Source: Fimenecus sp045632525
GTDB taxonomy: Bacteria; Bacillota; Clostridia; Oscillospirales; Acutalibacteraceae
Direction: 5' to 3'
Assembly: GCA_045632525.1 (NCBI GenBank)
Contig: JAZQWV010000017.1
Location: forward strand, 15,367-79,366
DNA: 64,000 bases
Under the pieces are notes generated by a model, which saw only the letters and a program-made list of their open reading frames with translations, was not told the origin of the DNA and made no database searches. Positions 8,995 to 18,539 of this stretch are shown here, piece by piece (the first letter of the stretch is position 1; every line of letters starts with the position of its first letter). The position numbers and the translations under genes are program-made.

Positions 8995-9182
8995 TGGATG
9001 CTAAAAAACTTATAAAAGTTGCCATCAAGGCAGCACCTTTTGTCACGGCGACAGTTGGTGTGTTATCGTTGGCACTTTCAAAATATGAAGAAAAACAAGA
9101 AAATTTCAGTAGAGAATTTCCTGAAATAGCGGACGACTTGAAATTAGTGATAAGTGAGGTAAGAGAAGATAATGGCAACTAA
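8994..9182 (+). CDS. Small protein of unknown function with one hydrophobic segment
   Basis: A 62-residue protein whose ATG overlaps the stop of the Mur-like fusion gene (TGATG) and whose end overlaps the next gene by 11 bases. Both overlaps point to translational coupling and a real gene. Residues ~9-28 (AIKAAPFVTATVGVLSLAL) could be one membrane helix; the rest is charged. No family is recognised. A small membrane subunit or linker in the operon is an inference. Confidence 0.6.
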   Translation: MDAKKLIKVAIKAAPFVTATVGVLSLALSKYEEKQENFSREFPEIADDLKLVISEVREDNGN

Positions 9183-10578
9183 AAAGAAATCAATTTTCCC
9201 TACTGCGTTGGGTTATGGAATCGGTGCAATTGGTCTCGATTTGAGTTATGGTATGTTCTATTCATACCTTTCATATTATCTTTCAAGTGTGTTAGGTCTT
9301 CAAGAAGGTTTCTTGCTTCTTATCACACCTCTTGCTCGTATTTGGGACGGTATCAACGACCCAATGATGGGCACAGTTGTTGACAACACAAGAACAAAGT
9401 TTGGTAAATATAGACCATGGATTTTAATTGGTGCAATGTGCAATGCTGTTGTTCTTTTCCTTTTGTTTACATCTTTTGGTATGAGTGGACTCCCACTTTA
9501 TATTTACATAGGTGTTATGTATGTCCTTTGGGGTATGACCAACACAATGGCTGATATTCCTTATTGGTCAATGGTGCCATCATTCACAAGTGAAGAAAAA
9601 GAGAGAAATCTTGTGGCAACTGTTGCTCGCTCTTTCTCAGGTATAGGTCAAGGAATTATCTCAATTCTCACACCAATTATCTGTCCAATGCTTTCAAGTG
9701 GTATTACTGACGCAAAAGGTTATAGTGCAACTGGTTTTTCACGCTGGGCAGGAATCTGTGGTGTTGCACTCGTCTTCTTTGCACTTGTATGTGTGCTTGT
9801 AACAAAAGAAAAGAATGTTGTTTATGGCGAGAAAAAGAAATTCTCACTTAAACAGATTTTCACTGTTATCAAAAATAATGACCAGCTTGTTGTGTTTATT
9901 ATCTTTGCAATGCTTTCAAATGCAGGTTGGTACTTAACAAGTTCAACTGCAGTTTATTATTTCACAGATACTTTGGGTAACTCGAAATTACAGTCACTTT
10001 TCCAGACAATTGGTACAGTTGGTTCTGTGCTCGGACTTTTGGTTGTGCCTGTGCTTACAAAATGGTTCTCAAAGAGACAGACATACACAATTTCTCTTGT
10101 TACTGCAATCGTGGGCTATGGCTTAATGCTTATAACAGGACCAATTCTTAAACTCAATGTTGTGATTATGGATGTTTGCTATATTCTTGCATCTGTTGGT
10201 GTTTCTTCAATGTTTGTTTCACAGACAATTTTCCTTGCAGATATTGTTGACTATGGCGAATACAAAAACGGCGAGAGAAACGAAAGCATCACTTTCTCAA
10301 TGAAAGGTTTCTTGCAGAAGATGGCTTACACAATGCAGACAATCGTGCTTTTCGGCGGTTTAGGTATTATGAACTACAACGAACAGATTATGACAAGCAT
10401 TGGTCTTAATGACACAACAAAAACAGGTATCGGCGTAATCTGTTTCGGTGTGCCAATGCTCTTCTTCACAGCATCTCTTATTGTGTTCCGCAAGAAATTT
10501 AAGGTTTATGGTGAACTTGCTGACAAAGTTCACGACTATATTATCGAAAAACGCGCAAGCGAACAGGTTGCAGAATAA
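9172..10578 (+). CDS. GPH-family cation:sugar symporter (major facilitator)
   Basis: A 468-residue, twelve-helix transporter of the glycoside-pentoside-hexuronide:cation symporter family. Typical features are RIWDGINDPMMGTVVDNT near residue 60, a following FGKYRPWILIG loop, and a central DYGEYKNGERNE stretch near 360. Such proteins bring sugars or sugar acids in with Na+ or H+. It overlaps the small gene upstream and is ten bases from a phosphoesterase gene downstream, so its substrate may be a phosphodiester or nucleoside-like compound. That link is only inferred from gene order. Confidence 0.85.
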   Translation: MATKKKSIFPTALGYGIGAIGLDLSYGMFYSYLSYYLSSVLGLQEGFLLLITPLARIWDGINDPMMGTVVDNTRTKFGKYRPWILIGAMCNAVVLFLLFTSFGMSGLPLYIYIGVMYVLWGMTNTMADIPYWSMVPSFTSEEKERNLVATVARSFSGIGQGIISILTPIICPMLSSGITDAKGYSATGFSRWAGICGVALVFFALVCVLVTKEKNVVYGEKKKFSLKQIFTVIKNNDQLVVFIIFAMLSNAGWYLTSSTAVYYFTDTLGNSKLQSLFQTIGTVGSVLGLLVVPVLTKWFSKRQTYTISLVTAIVGYGLMLITGPILKLNVVIMDVCYILASVGVSSMFVSQTIFLADIVDYGEYKNGERNESITFSMKGFLQKMAYTMQTIVLFGGLGIMNYNEQIMTSIGLNDTTKTGIGVICFGVPMLFFTASLIVFRKKFKVYGELADKVHDYIIEKRASEQVAE

Positions 10579-10587
10579 GGTGATATT

Positions 10588-11976
10588 ATGGCAGATTTAA
10601 AATTCTATCAGATTACTGACTTGCATCATTACGCACACGAACTTGGTATTGAAGGTAAAGCCTTTGAGAGCATTTGTCTTTCTGACCAAAAATGTCTTGC
10701 AGAAACAGGCCCAATGATTGATGCTTATTTTGACAAAATCATTGAAGATAAAGAAACAAATATAGTTCTTATCACAGGCGATGTTACCTGTAATGGCGCT
10801 ATGGAAAGCCATAGAGATTTGCTTCCAAAACTTTATCGTCTTAAAGATGCAGGCAAAAAGGTTTATCTTACAACAGGTACTCACGACTATTTTATGGAAA
10901 ATGGTAATGGTACAGGTAAGGCTGAAAAATGTGTTGGTGATGAAATTTTAACTGCAACTCGCACAGACCGCGATGACCTTTTAGAAATCTATAATGATTT
11001 TGGTTTGTCAGAGGCTATTTCATTACATAAACCAAGCCATTCCTATTGTGTTAAATTGCAAGAAGGATACAGATTGCTCTGTCTTAATGATGATGGCGAT
11101 GAATTCTTCTGTGGCTATTATGACGATTGCCTCCAGTGGATTAAAGAGCAAATAGATGATGCAAAGGCTAACGGTGATTATATCTTTGCGGTAACGCATC
11201 ATCCTGTTTTGCCACCAAGCCCTATTTATCCTTATTTCAGCCGTCGCGATATGCTCGGTGACTTTGAAAAAACATCAGAATTTTTTGCTGATAATGGCAT
11301 TAAATTTATTTTCACAGGTCACACTCACATGATGAATATTGCGAAAATGACAACTGCTAAAGGTAATGATTTATATGACATCAACACTTGTTCTGCAGTT
11401 GGTTATCCAAACGCAATGCGAAAAGTTGTAATGACTGATACTGAGGTGCAGATTGATAGCGTTAAAATCGATAATTTTGACTGGGATTTAAAAGGCAAAA
11501 CTATCGACGAATATACAAGAGAAAATTTCCAAGAATTTCTCAATGCGATTTTCGATTCAGCGGCTTATGATATTGACAAATTAGCAGTGCTTTCAACATC
11601 TTTCAGTATGACACCCGAAAAGATTTATAAGTTAAAGCCAATTCTTGTGCCAGCGGGTAAATTTTTGCAAAAAGCAACTTTTGGTACATTTGGCAAAATC
11701 TTTGCGTTCAGCAAATATGTTGACCCATCTATCAAAGACAGAAATGTTAAGGACTTTATTTTAGAAGTAATTACAAATGTGTTCTATGGTGACGAACCTT
11801 ATACGCCCGATACGGCTGAATATAAGGCTTTTGATGCCTTTTTCAACAAACGAATCAAGAAAATTCTCAAACTCAAAAAGGGAACAGAAAAAATTGAAGA
11901 AATTCTTGATATGATTCTTGATGGTGTTCTTTATAACGCACCACCAAGTGACTGGAAAGGTGTCTTTTCTAAATAA
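10588..11976 (+). CDS. Metallophosphoesterase, large calcineurin-like family
   Basis: A 462-residue protein. The N-terminal ~300 residues are a metallophosphoesterase domain with TDLHH at 9-13, ITGDVTCNG near 63, GTHD near 98, VTHHP and FTGHTHMMN. The remaining ~160 residues are helical and of unknown role. No signal peptide is seen, so it is cytoplasmic. The RBS AAGGTGAT sits in the ten-base gap to the symporter gene, so transport followed by phosphoester cleavage is a reasonable guess. The family includes phosphodiesterases and nucleotidases and the sequence does not tell which. Confidence 0.78.
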   Translation: MADLKFYQITDLHHYAHELGIEGKAFESICLSDQKCLAETGPMIDAYFDKIIEDKETNIVLITGDVTCNGAMESHRDLLPKLYRLKDAGKKVYLTTGTHDYFMENGNGTGKAEKCVGDEILTATRTDRDDLLEIYNDFGLSEAISLHKPSHSYCVKLQEGYRLLCLNDDGDEFFCGYYDDCLQWIKEQIDDAKANGDYIFAVTHHPVLPPSPIYPYFSRRDMLGDFEKTSEFFADNGIKFIFTGHTHMMNIAKMTTAKGNDLYDINTCSAVGYPNAMRKVVMTDTEVQIDSVKIDNFDWDLKGKTIDEYTRENFQEFLNAIFDSAAYDIDKLAVLSTSFSMTPEKIYKLKPILVPAGKFLQKATFGTFGKIFAFSKYVDPSIKDRNVKDFILEVITNVFYGDEPYTPDTAEYKAFDAFFNKRIKKILKLKKGTEKIEEILDMILDGVLYNAPPSDWKGVFSK

Positions 11977-11982
11977 AAACAA

Positions 11983-12015
11983 AAGGCTCATTCTAATGGT
12001 GAATGAGCCTTAATT
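11983..12015. terminator. Bidirectional terminator
   Basis: AAGGCTCATTC (11983-11993) pairs with GAATGAGCCTT (12001-12011). It lies between two convergent genes and overlaps the 3' end of the minus-strand one. Confidence 0.8.
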
Positions 12016-12651
12016 TATTCCAAAAAATTCTACATATACGGGAGAGAGTCGGTCACCTAAAAGCTCACAGAAATCGGGATTTCTAACCACATCTTTAAAA
12101 CCGCGTGATTTTGGAATCAGCATAACCGATTTAACAGATAACAGGTCTGTTGATATGAAAAAATGACCATTTAATTTTTGGCAGATTTTATTAACATATT
12201 TAAGCCCGTCGCCAAAAGCAAAATCATTTTCCAACCAACCTGCATTTTGAACTTCGATGCTTATAAAATTGCTTTTTTCAATAGTTTTTACAGTGATAAG
12301 ATTGCCACAGCCATATAGAAAAGCATTTGACAAAAGATTAAGAAATGCTTTTGTAATGAATTTTTGATTTGCCTTTGCGATTGATGTTGAGTTCCCACAA
12401 TATATAAAATTTGTACCATTTTCAGTGCAGATTATGTCGCAGGCAAGTGTCAGATTTTCAACAAGAGAAGAAATATCAACATTTTCAAGTGCGAAATCCA
12501 AGGGACTATCAAATTCTAATTTTCGAAGCTTTTGGTAGTGATTCCTGAGACTAATTGTGTCCATTTTAATAAACGAATTATCAAAAAGGTCTTGCAAGTT
12601 ATCGCGTTCATTGAGATTTTTAAAAGTTTTAGTGTTAAAATCAGTATTCAT
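12010..12651 (-). CDS. Orphan histidine-kinase-type ATPase domain protein
   Basis: A 213-residue protein resembling only the catalytic part of a sensor kinase. FLNLLSNAFLYG near residue 103 matches the N-box and FGDGLKYVNKICQKLNG near 145 resembles the G-box. A helical stretch near 55-75 could be a dimerisation helix but lacks a convincing phospho-accepting His. No membrane segments and no neighbouring response regulator are present. The start at 12651 has no good ribosome site; an ATG at 12564 (MDTISLRNHY) is an alternative. It may be an anti-sigma-like or partner kinase; its role is unknown. Confidence 0.6.
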   Translation of the reverse strand: MNTDFNTKTFKNLNERDNLQDLFDNSFIKMDTISLRNHYQKLRKLEFDSPLDFALENVDISSLVENLTLACDIICTENGTNFIYCGNSTSIAKANQKFITKAFLNLLSNAFLYGCGNLITVKTIEKSNFISIEVQNAGWLENDFAFGDGLKYVNKICQKLNGHFFISTDLLSVKSVMLIPKSRGFKDVVRNPDFCELLGDRLSPVYVEFFGIN

Positions 12652-12746
12652 ACTATAAATTTTATACTCATTTTGGGTAAATATTCACTAAAATTTGAAC
12701 ACATTGACAAAAAGTTAACAAAACACCAAAAAATTCAAAATAACTC

Positions 12747-12775
12747 TTGCATATTTACTTGAAAAGAGATAAAAT
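12747..12775 (+). promoter_or_regulatory. gapA promoter
   Basis: TTGCAT (12747-12752), 17-base spacer, TAAAAT (12770-12775), leaving a 5' leader of about 50 bases before gapA. Confidence 0.6.
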
Positions 12776-12834
12776 AATATACGCAATAATATGCATACTA
12801 ATATTTGTAAATAATTTATTTGGAGGAATTCAAA

Positions 12835-13869
12835 ATGTCAGTTAAAGTTGCTATTAACGGTTTCGGCCGTATCGGACGTCTTGCTTTCAGACAGATGTTC
12901 GGCGCAGAAGGTTATGATGTTGTTGCTATCAACGACCTTACAAAACCTTCAATGCTTGCTAACCTTCTTAAGTACGACACAGCTCAGGGCGGTTACTGCG
13001 GAAGAATCGGCGAAGGTCTTCACACAGTTGAAGCTGACGACGAAGCAGGTACAATCACAGTTGACGGTAAAACTCTTACAATCTACAAGGAAGCAGACGC
13101 TAACAACCTTCCTTGGGGTGAAATCGGTGTTGACGTAGTTCTTGAATGCACAGGTTTCTACTGCTCAAAAGAAAAGTCAATGGCTCACATCAATGCAGGT
13201 GCTAAGAAAGTTGTTATTTCAGCTCCAGCAGATAAAGAAACAAAGACAGTTGTTTTCTCAGTTAACGAAGACATCCTTACAGCAGATGACCAAATCATCT
13301 CAGCTGCATCTTGCACAACAAACTGCCTTGCTCCTATGGCAAAGGCTCTTAACGATTACGCTCCAATCCAGAGCGGTATCATGGCTACAATCCATGCTTA
13401 CACAGGCGACCAGATGATTCTCGACGGTCCTCACAGAAAGGGCGACATGAGAAGAGCTCGTGCTGGTGCTGCTAACATCGTTCCTAACTCAACAGGCGCA
13501 GCTAAAGCTATCGGCCTTGTAATTCCAGAACTCGACGGCAAACTCATCGGTTCAGCACAGAGAGTTCCTGTTGCTACAGGTTCAACAACAATCCTTACAG
13601 CAGTTGTTAAGGGCACAGATGTTACAAAAGACGGCATCAACGCTGCTATGAAAGCTGCTGCTTCAGAAAGCTACGGCTACAACGAAGACCCAATCGTTTC
13701 TTCAGACGTTATCGGCATGAGATACGGTTCACTCTTCGATGCAACACAGACAATGGTTGCTAAGATTGCTGATGACCTCTATGAAGTTCAGGTTGTTTCT
13801 TGGTATGACAACGAAAACAGCTACACATCACAGATGGTTAGAACAATCAAATACTTTGCAGAACTTTAA
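12835..13869 (+). CDS. gapA: Glyceraldehyde-3-phosphate dehydrogenase
   Basis: A 344-residue NAD-dependent GAPDH that oxidises glyceraldehyde-3-phosphate to 1,3-bisphosphoglycerate in glycolysis. It starts with the Rossmann signature INGFGRIGR and carries the active-site block SAASCTTNCLAP with the catalytic Cys. Length is normal. The start at 12835 follows a textbook GGAGG. Codon use is strongly restricted (GGT/GGC, GCT, ACA, CTT), as expected for a very highly expressed gene. It stands alone, with its own promoter and a strong terminator, not in a pgk-tpi operon. Confidence 0.98.
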   Translation: MSVKVAINGFGRIGRLAFRQMFGAEGYDVVAINDLTKPSMLANLLKYDTAQGGYCGRIGEGLHTVEADDEAGTITVDGKTLTIYKEADANNLPWGEIGVDVVLECTGFYCSKEKSMAHINAGAKKVVISAPADKETKTVVFSVNEDILTADDQIISAASCTTNCLAPMAKALNDYAPIQSGIMATIHAYTGDQMILDGPHRKGDMRRARAGAANIVPNSTGAAKAIGLVIPELDGKLIGSAQRVPVATGSTTILTAVVKGTDVTKDGINAAMKAAASESYGYNEDPIVSSDVIGMRYGSLFDATQTMVAKIADDLYEVQVVSWYDNENSYTSQMVRTIKYFAEL

Positions 13870-13891
13870 TTCTTAAAAGTACAATGAAATC

Positions 13892-13926
13892 AGAGCAGAT
13901 AACCGAAAGGCTATCTGCTCTTTTTG
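13892..13926 (+). terminator. gapA terminator
   Basis: AGAGCAGATA (13892-13901) pairs with TATCTGCTCT (13912-13921), followed by TTTT. Confidence 0.9.
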
Positions 13927-13964
13927 TTGTATAAATTTGAATTTGTTAAAGTAATTTCATTCCA

Positions 13965-13993
13965 TTGACAAAATAACGAAAAGTGTCTATACT
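13965..13993 (+). promoter_or_regulatory. Promoter of the RNA methyltransferase / lipid kinase genes
   Basis: TTGACA (13965-13970), 17-base spacer, TATACT (13988-13993), about 45 bases before the start codon. Confidence 0.75.
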
Positions 13994-14038
13994 TTATTTA
14001 TAATGGATAAATTTTGACTATTTGAATGGAGAAATAAT

Positions 14039-15154
14039 ATGAACATTAAATTTTCTGCGCCTTGTCTCTTAGGGCTTGAAGGTCTTGTGGCACAGGAATT
14101 AAAAGATATGGACGCACAAAATGTTGAAGCAAAAAATGGTAGGGTTGATTTTGAAGGTGACGAGAGTATTCTTGTTCGCGCAAATATCTGCTCACGATAT
14201 AGCGAACGCATTTTAATCCGTATGGGCGAATTTACAGCGGTGACCTTTGAACAACTTTTTCAAGGTGTTAAGAAGTTGCCTTGGGAAGAATGGATAGGTC
14301 AATATGACGAATTTCCTGTTAAAGGACACTCGCTCAACTCAAAGCTTTTTTCTGTAAGTGACTGTCAGGCAATCATTAAAAAAGCCGTTGTTGAAAGACT
14401 TAAAGAGAAATACCGAATTTCTTGGTTTGAAGAAACTGGCACAAAATATCAAATTCAGTTTTCAATTATGAAAGATATTGTGACAGTGTTTATTGACACA
14501 TCGGGTGCAGGTCTTCATAAGCGTGGATATCGTCCTGTTGCAAATGCAGCGCCAATCAAAGAAACTCTTGCAGCGTCAATGGCAGAGCTTGCACGACTTC
14601 GTCATTATCATACTCTTTATGATGTATGCTGTGGCTCGGGTACAATTCTCATTGAGGGTGCAATGAAAGCACTCAATATTGCGCCAGGTCTTCGTCGCTC
14701 ATTTGCTTGTGAAAGATTTCAAAATATTGACTCTTCTGTATGGCAACAAGAAAGAAACAGAGCAACTGATTTGGTAATCCGTGATGCTGATTTTATGGCT
14801 TATGGTTCAGATATTGATTTTCACGCTCTTGAAGTGGCAAAAGAAAATGCCCGTCGAGCAGGCGTATCAATGAAAATTGATTTGTCAAAGAGAGACTTAA
14901 AGGATTTTGTTCGCAAGAGTGAAAAAGGTACAGTAATATGTAACCCGCCTTATGGCGAAAGAATGCTCGACATCAGAGCGGCTGAAGACATTTATCGCAC
15001 AATGGGTAAAATCTTTACTCAAGAAAAAGGTTGGGCATACTATATTATCAGTCCTGACGAAACATTTGAAAAATGTTTTGGTAGAAAAGCCGATAAACGA
15101 AGAAAACTTTATAATGGTATGATTAAATGTCAGTTATATATGTATTATAAATAA
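14039..15154 (+). CDS. THUMP-domain class I RNA (guanine-N2) methyltransferase, RlmL/YpsC type
   Basis: A 371-residue methyltransferase. An N-terminal THUMP region for RNA binding (~1-155) is followed by a Rossmann-type SAM domain with VCCGSGTILIEGA near 202 (motif I) and NPPYGERM near 302 (the catalytic NPPY motif). The family methylates an exocyclic guanine in 23S rRNA; the exact position here is inferred from homology, not seen. RBS GGAG is eight bases before the ATG. The lipid kinase gene follows nine bases downstream and is probably co-transcribed. Confidence 0.88.
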   Translation: MNIKFSAPCLLGLEGLVAQELKDMDAQNVEAKNGRVDFEGDESILVRANICSRYSERILIRMGEFTAVTFEQLFQGVKKLPWEEWIGQYDEFPVKGHSLNSKLFSVSDCQAIIKKAVVERLKEKYRISWFEETGTKYQIQFSIMKDIVTVFIDTSGAGLHKRGYRPVANAAPIKETLAASMAELARLRHYHTLYDVCCGSGTILIEGAMKALNIAPGLRRSFACERFQNIDSSVWQQERNRATDLVIRDADFMAYGSDIDFHALEVAKENARRAGVSMKIDLSKRDLKDFVRKSEKGTVICNPPYGERMLDIRAAEDIYRTMGKIFTQEKGWAYYIISPDETFEKCFGRKADKRRKLYNGMIKCQLYMYYK

Positions 15155-15163
15155 GGTGATTTT

Positions 15164-16072
15164 TTGAGACATATTTTTATTGTCAATCCTGTAGCGGGAA
15201 AAGGTAAATCTGTTAATACTTATATTTCAACAATTGAAAATTATATTAAAGATAAAAACCTTGATGCAGAAATTTATGTGACAAAAGCAAGTCGTGATGG
15301 TATGCGTTTTGTTGAAGAAAAGGCAAAAACAGGTGAAGAAATCCGTTTTTACTCCTGTGGTGGTGACGGCACTTTTTATGAAGTTGTCAACGGCTGTTAT
15401 AAATATCCTAACTGTCAGGTTGCTAATATTCCTTTGGGTTCAGGCAATGATTTTTGCAGACTTTTTGGCAAAACTACAAATCTTGATGACCATGTGAACG
15501 GCATACCAATGAAGCTTGACTTGATTGAAACAGATGGTGCAGTTGCTATTAACGAGTGTGCAATGGGTCTTGACTCTGAAATTTGTATAAGACAGATTTC
15601 TTATAAAAAAATCCCAGGGATAAACGGCGAATTAGCTTATACACTTGCAGCACTTGGTTGCCTTGCAAAAGGTAAAACTAAAAATCAATTTAAAATTACA
15701 ATTGATGACAATGAAGTTTTTGAAGACGATTATCTTTTCTGTTATATCGGTAATTCCCGTTGGTATGGTGGTGGATATAAAGCAGCACCAAATGCAATGC
15801 CAAATGACGGACTCATAGACTGTGTTATGGTGAAAAGTGATAGAAGTCCAATAAAACTTTTGCCACTTATCAGCGTTTATAAAAACGGTGAGCATTTAGA
15901 CCTTGACATTACAAAATTCCGTCATTGTAAAAAGGTTAAAATCGAAAGTAAAAACCCTGCGGCGGTCAATGTTGATGGTGAATGTGCTTATGTAACTGAA
16001 AGAGAATTTAAACTTTTAGAAAGTGCAATCACATTTGTTGTGCCACGAAATTCAGATTTTTTGAATATGTAA
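15164..16072 (+). CDS. Diacylglycerol/lipid kinase (DagK/YegS family)
   Basis: A 302-residue kinase of the diacylglycerol-kinase catalytic family. Signatures are FIVNPVAGKGKS at 4-15 (phosphate loop), SCGGDGTFYEVVNG near 65-78 and IPLGSGNDFCR near 88-98. In Firmicutes DgkB-like proteins return diacylglycerol to phosphatidic acid in phospholipid and teichoic-acid turnover; a sphingosine-type substrate is less likely. Translation starts at TTG 15164, supported by AAGGTGAT upstream and by the N-terminal beta strand beginning at once. Confidence 0.85.
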   Translation: MRHIFIVNPVAGKGKSVNTYISTIENYIKDKNLDAEIYVTKASRDGMRFVEEKAKTGEEIRFYSCGGDGTFYEVVNGCYKYPNCQVANIPLGSGNDFCRLFGKTTNLDDHVNGIPMKLDLIETDGAVAINECAMGLDSEICIRQISYKKIPGINGELAYTLAALGCLAKGKTKNQFKITIDDNEVFEDDYLFCYIGNSRWYGGGYKAAPNAMPNDGLIDCVMVKSDRSPIKLLPLISVYKNGEHLDLDITKFRHCKKVKIESKNPAAVNVDGECAYVTEREFKLLESAITFVVPRNSDFLNM

Positions 16073-16075
16073 AAA

Positions 16076-16112
16076 AACGCTCTTCCTAAAAATAGGGAGA
16101 GCGTTAAATTTT
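16076..16112. terminator. Bidirectional terminator
   Basis: AACGCTCTTCCTA pairs with TAGGGAGAGCGTT (one G-T pair), with T-rich flanks on both strands. It serves the lipid kinase and the minus-strand acyltransferase genes. Confidence 0.85.
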
Positions 16113-17200
16113 TATTTCATATATAAAATGAGCTTTTTTATTTCTTTAAACGGCAATTTGTTTGCAATTGCTATAATCAAAAGAGGAATACCAAAAGAAA
16201 CGACAAATCGGATAATGCTTAAAACAACAAAGTTTAAATCATTAAAAATTTCATATTTTTGTATCAAAGCATTAAAAGATATTAAAACAAGGTTGTGAGT
16301 GAGATAAATTGCAAAACTGCCTTTTGAAATTAATAATATAGTTTTTGGGCAATCTTTTGCAGGTAGTCTTTTAATCAATTCAAACAAGCATATTGCTGCA
16401 ATGATTATAAATGGAGAAGTGTACCAACCAAAAACATCTGAATGATATAATTCTCGTGAGTAAAAATATCTTGCACCAAGAGAGTTGAAAGCAAAAGAGA
16501 TAATAAACGTTAAAACAAATATAAATGTTGGAACTTTTTTCAAAAGGTCTTCTTTGCCTGCGTAATGACCGATAATCATCAACATTCCATATAAGCCACC
16601 CAAAAAGGCAACATTAATGGTCAAATTGGCATCAGGAAAGAAGGATACAACTTCACCTGCAAGAGCGTTGAAGATAGGCACAATTGAAAATGCTCCGAAA
16701 GAAATTAATAAAGGTAAGAAAACATCTGAAAAGCGGACGTTTTTTAGTGCTTTTGCAACAAAAGGGATTACCAGATAAATGCCTAAAATCATTGGCATAT
16801 ACCACATGTGGTTGAGAGGTGATGTTTTAACGAACACCATATTGCCGATAAGATTTTTAATGCTGAATTCGGCAGAATATTGAATACAGTAGTAAAAATA
16901 ATTTATAATAGTCCAAATTTCTGTAGTTAAAAATAGTGGAATAAGAGATTTTTTATAAAATTGCTTAATGTCGTATTCTCTGTTTAGCATAAGTGCACCA
17001 GTTAACATTAAAAATAGTGGTACACCAAGTCTGCCAAATGTAAAGAGAATATTCTCAAAAAGCCACAATTCATCTGAAACCACAAGTTTTCCCATTCTAA
17101 CAGAATAATATTGTGTTTCAATAACATGGCAAATCACCACGAAAATAATTGCAATTGTTCGAGAAATATCCATCCAAACAATTCTTTTGTTTGAACTCAT
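16112..17200 (-). CDS. Membrane acyltransferase (acyltransferase-3 family)
   Basis: A 362-residue protein with about ten membrane helices. The start (RIVWMDISRTIAIIFVVICHVIE) carries the hallmark Asp and Cys-His of the acyltransferase-3 fold, whose His lies in the first helix. The family O-acylates sugars of exopolysaccharide, peptidoglycan or other surface glycans. It starts one base after the stop of the gene upstream, and its RBS GGTGAA overlaps that gene's last codons, so the two are coupled. The pair looks like a duplication with divergence. The acyl acceptor is unknown. Confidence 0.8.
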   Translation of the reverse strand: MSSNKRIVWMDISRTIAIIFVVICHVIETQYYSVRMGKLVVSDELWLFENILFTFGRLGVPLFLMLTGALMLNREYDIKQFYKKSLIPLFLTTEIWTIINYFYYCIQYSAEFSIKNLIGNMVFVKTSPLNHMWYMPMILGIYLVIPFVAKALKNVRFSDVFLPLLISFGAFSIVPIFNALAGEVVSFFPDANLTINVAFLGGLYGMLMIIGHYAGKEDLLKKVPTFIFVLTFIISFAFNSLGARYFYSRELYHSDVFGWYTSPFIIIAAICLFELIKRLPAKDCPKTILLISKGSFAIYLTHNLVLISFNALIQKYEIFNDLNFVVLSIIRFVVSFGIPLLIIAIANKLPFKEIKKLILYMK

Positions 17201-17201
17201 G

Positions 17202-18290
17202 TTATTTCACCAACTTTCTTATTATAGGAACATAACTTAATGCAAAAATGGTAACTGAAGAAATTGCTATAGCTATTAATGTTTTCAATGTGTTTTGCCA
17301 TAATCCATTAGTGTTAAAGAACGGTGTAATAAACGGTAAAAAAATCCAATGCAAATAGTAAATGCCTAATGTATATGAAGAAAGTGTTTTAAAAGACTTG
17401 CGAACCATAGTGTTCTTTAAAGTTATGTCATACAAGGCAACAAATAATGAAACGCTGGCTAAAAGGGTAGGAATTCTTTGATAACCATTACCATATAAAG
17501 CGCCAGTCCAATTCCAAGTTCCATCTATAAGTGATTTAGTCCAAATCATTAAAATCCATGATGAGATAAAAATTACAAGTAAAATAATTCTATGTTTTAA
17601 TGTTATATTTATTTTTGGAGAATTCTCATATCCATTTAATTTTTGAGTGAGCAAAGAGCCCAAAACAAAATAGAAGATGGCGGTGCCTTGTGAATATGGC
17701 AAGAAATCAGTAATTGGGTTGGCAGATATAACAAAATTAGTCGAAAATAGTTTGTTAATAACATTTATGGCAATATTAAATTCTGTTTTGCACATAATCC
17801 CTACAAAAAGAACAATAAGCAATAAAGATAAACTTTGTCGACCTTGTTTTTCGCTTTTATAACAAAGGTGAAGTAAAGGGAAAATCAGATATATTGCGAG
17901 AAGAGATTCCATAAACCACATGTGACCAGGAGATGTTATTGAAGAATTTGACCAGAAAAATATATATGATAAAGTTTCTTGTTTAAGGTCGATTAAACTG
18001 CCGAAAGCATCATTCTTAGTTGCATCAATAACCAAATATAAAACTCGCCAAATAGTTGCGATTGTATAAACTGAAAAGGTTTTAAAAAGATGTTGTTTAA
18101 GATTAAAAGATTTTCGCATCAGTAATGCGCCGTTGACCATAAAGAAAATAGGTACACCAATAAAACAAATTGTCATTGCAAAATTTTCGGCAATTGTGTC
18201 AGACAAAATTACATAGTGACAAAAAACAACAAGAAAAATTGCAATTGTTTTTAAAATGTCAAAAGAGTCAATTCTTTTTTTCTCAGCCAT
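17202..18290 (-). CDS. Membrane acyltransferase (acyltransferase-3 family), second copy
   Basis: A 362-residue paralogue of the next gene, beginning RIDSFDILKTIAIFLVVFCHYV with the same Asp and Cys-His landmarks and a similar number of helices. I place the start at ATG 18290, because AAGGA lies eight bases before it and sits right on the upstream ATG at 18299. The two genes are consecutive in one transcript. Expected role: adding acyl groups to a surface polysaccharide. Confidence 0.8.
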   Translation of the reverse strand: MAEKKRIDSFDILKTIAIFLVVFCHYVILSDTIAENFAMTICFIGVPIFFMVNGALLMRKSFNLKQHLFKTFSVYTIATIWRVLYLVIDATKNDAFGSLIDLKQETLSYIFFWSNSSITSPGHMWFMESLLAIYLIFPLLHLCYKSEKQGRQSLSLLLIVLFVGIMCKTEFNIAINVINKLFSTNFVISANPITDFLPYSQGTAIFYFVLGSLLTQKLNGYENSPKINITLKHRIILLVIFISSWILMIWTKSLIDGTWNWTGALYGNGYQRIPTLLASVSLFVALYDITLKNTMVRKSFKTLSSYTLGIYYLHWIFLPFITPFFNTNGLWQNTLKTLIAIAISSVTIFALSYVPIIRKLVK

Positions 18291-18367
18291 ACCACTCATC
18301 CTTTCTATCGGTTATTATACTTTAAAAAGTGGCGCATTGCAAGAGCACATTCAAAGAGTATTTTCCC

Positions 18368-18396
18368 TTGACAAACAATATAAACAACTGTATAAT
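18368..18396 (+). promoter_or_regulatory. tRNA-Thr promoter
   Basis: Perfect TTGACA (18368-18373) and TATAAT (18391-18396) with a 17-base spacer, 20 bases before the mature tRNA. Confidence 0.85.
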
Positions 18397-18416
18397 TACT
18401 CTTGCATTTAAAATGC

Positions 18417-18492
18417 GCTGCTATGGCTCAGGTGGTAGAGCACGTCCTTGGTAAGGACGAGGTCACCGGTTCGAGTCCGGTTAGCAGCTCCA
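18417..18492 (+). tRNA. tRNA-Thr (anticodon GGT), CCA encoded
   Basis: A 76-base cloverleaf. Acceptor arms GCTGCTA and TAGCAGC pair, the anticodon arm CGTCC/GGACG encloses TTGGTAA (anticodon GGT), and the T arm has the GGTTCGAGTCC core. The 3' CCA is encoded at 18490-18492. It reads ACC and ACT threonine codons. It has its own promoter and terminator. Confidence 0.95.
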
Positions 18493-18496
18493 AACG

Positions 18497-18526
18497 AAAA
18501 TCCGTTCACGAAAGTGGACGGATTTT
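18497..18526 (+). terminator. tRNA-Thr terminator
   Basis: AAAATCCGTTCAC pairs with GTGGACGGATTTT around a GAAA loop, then a T run. Confidence 0.9.
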
Positions 18527-18539
18527 TGTTTGTATTTTT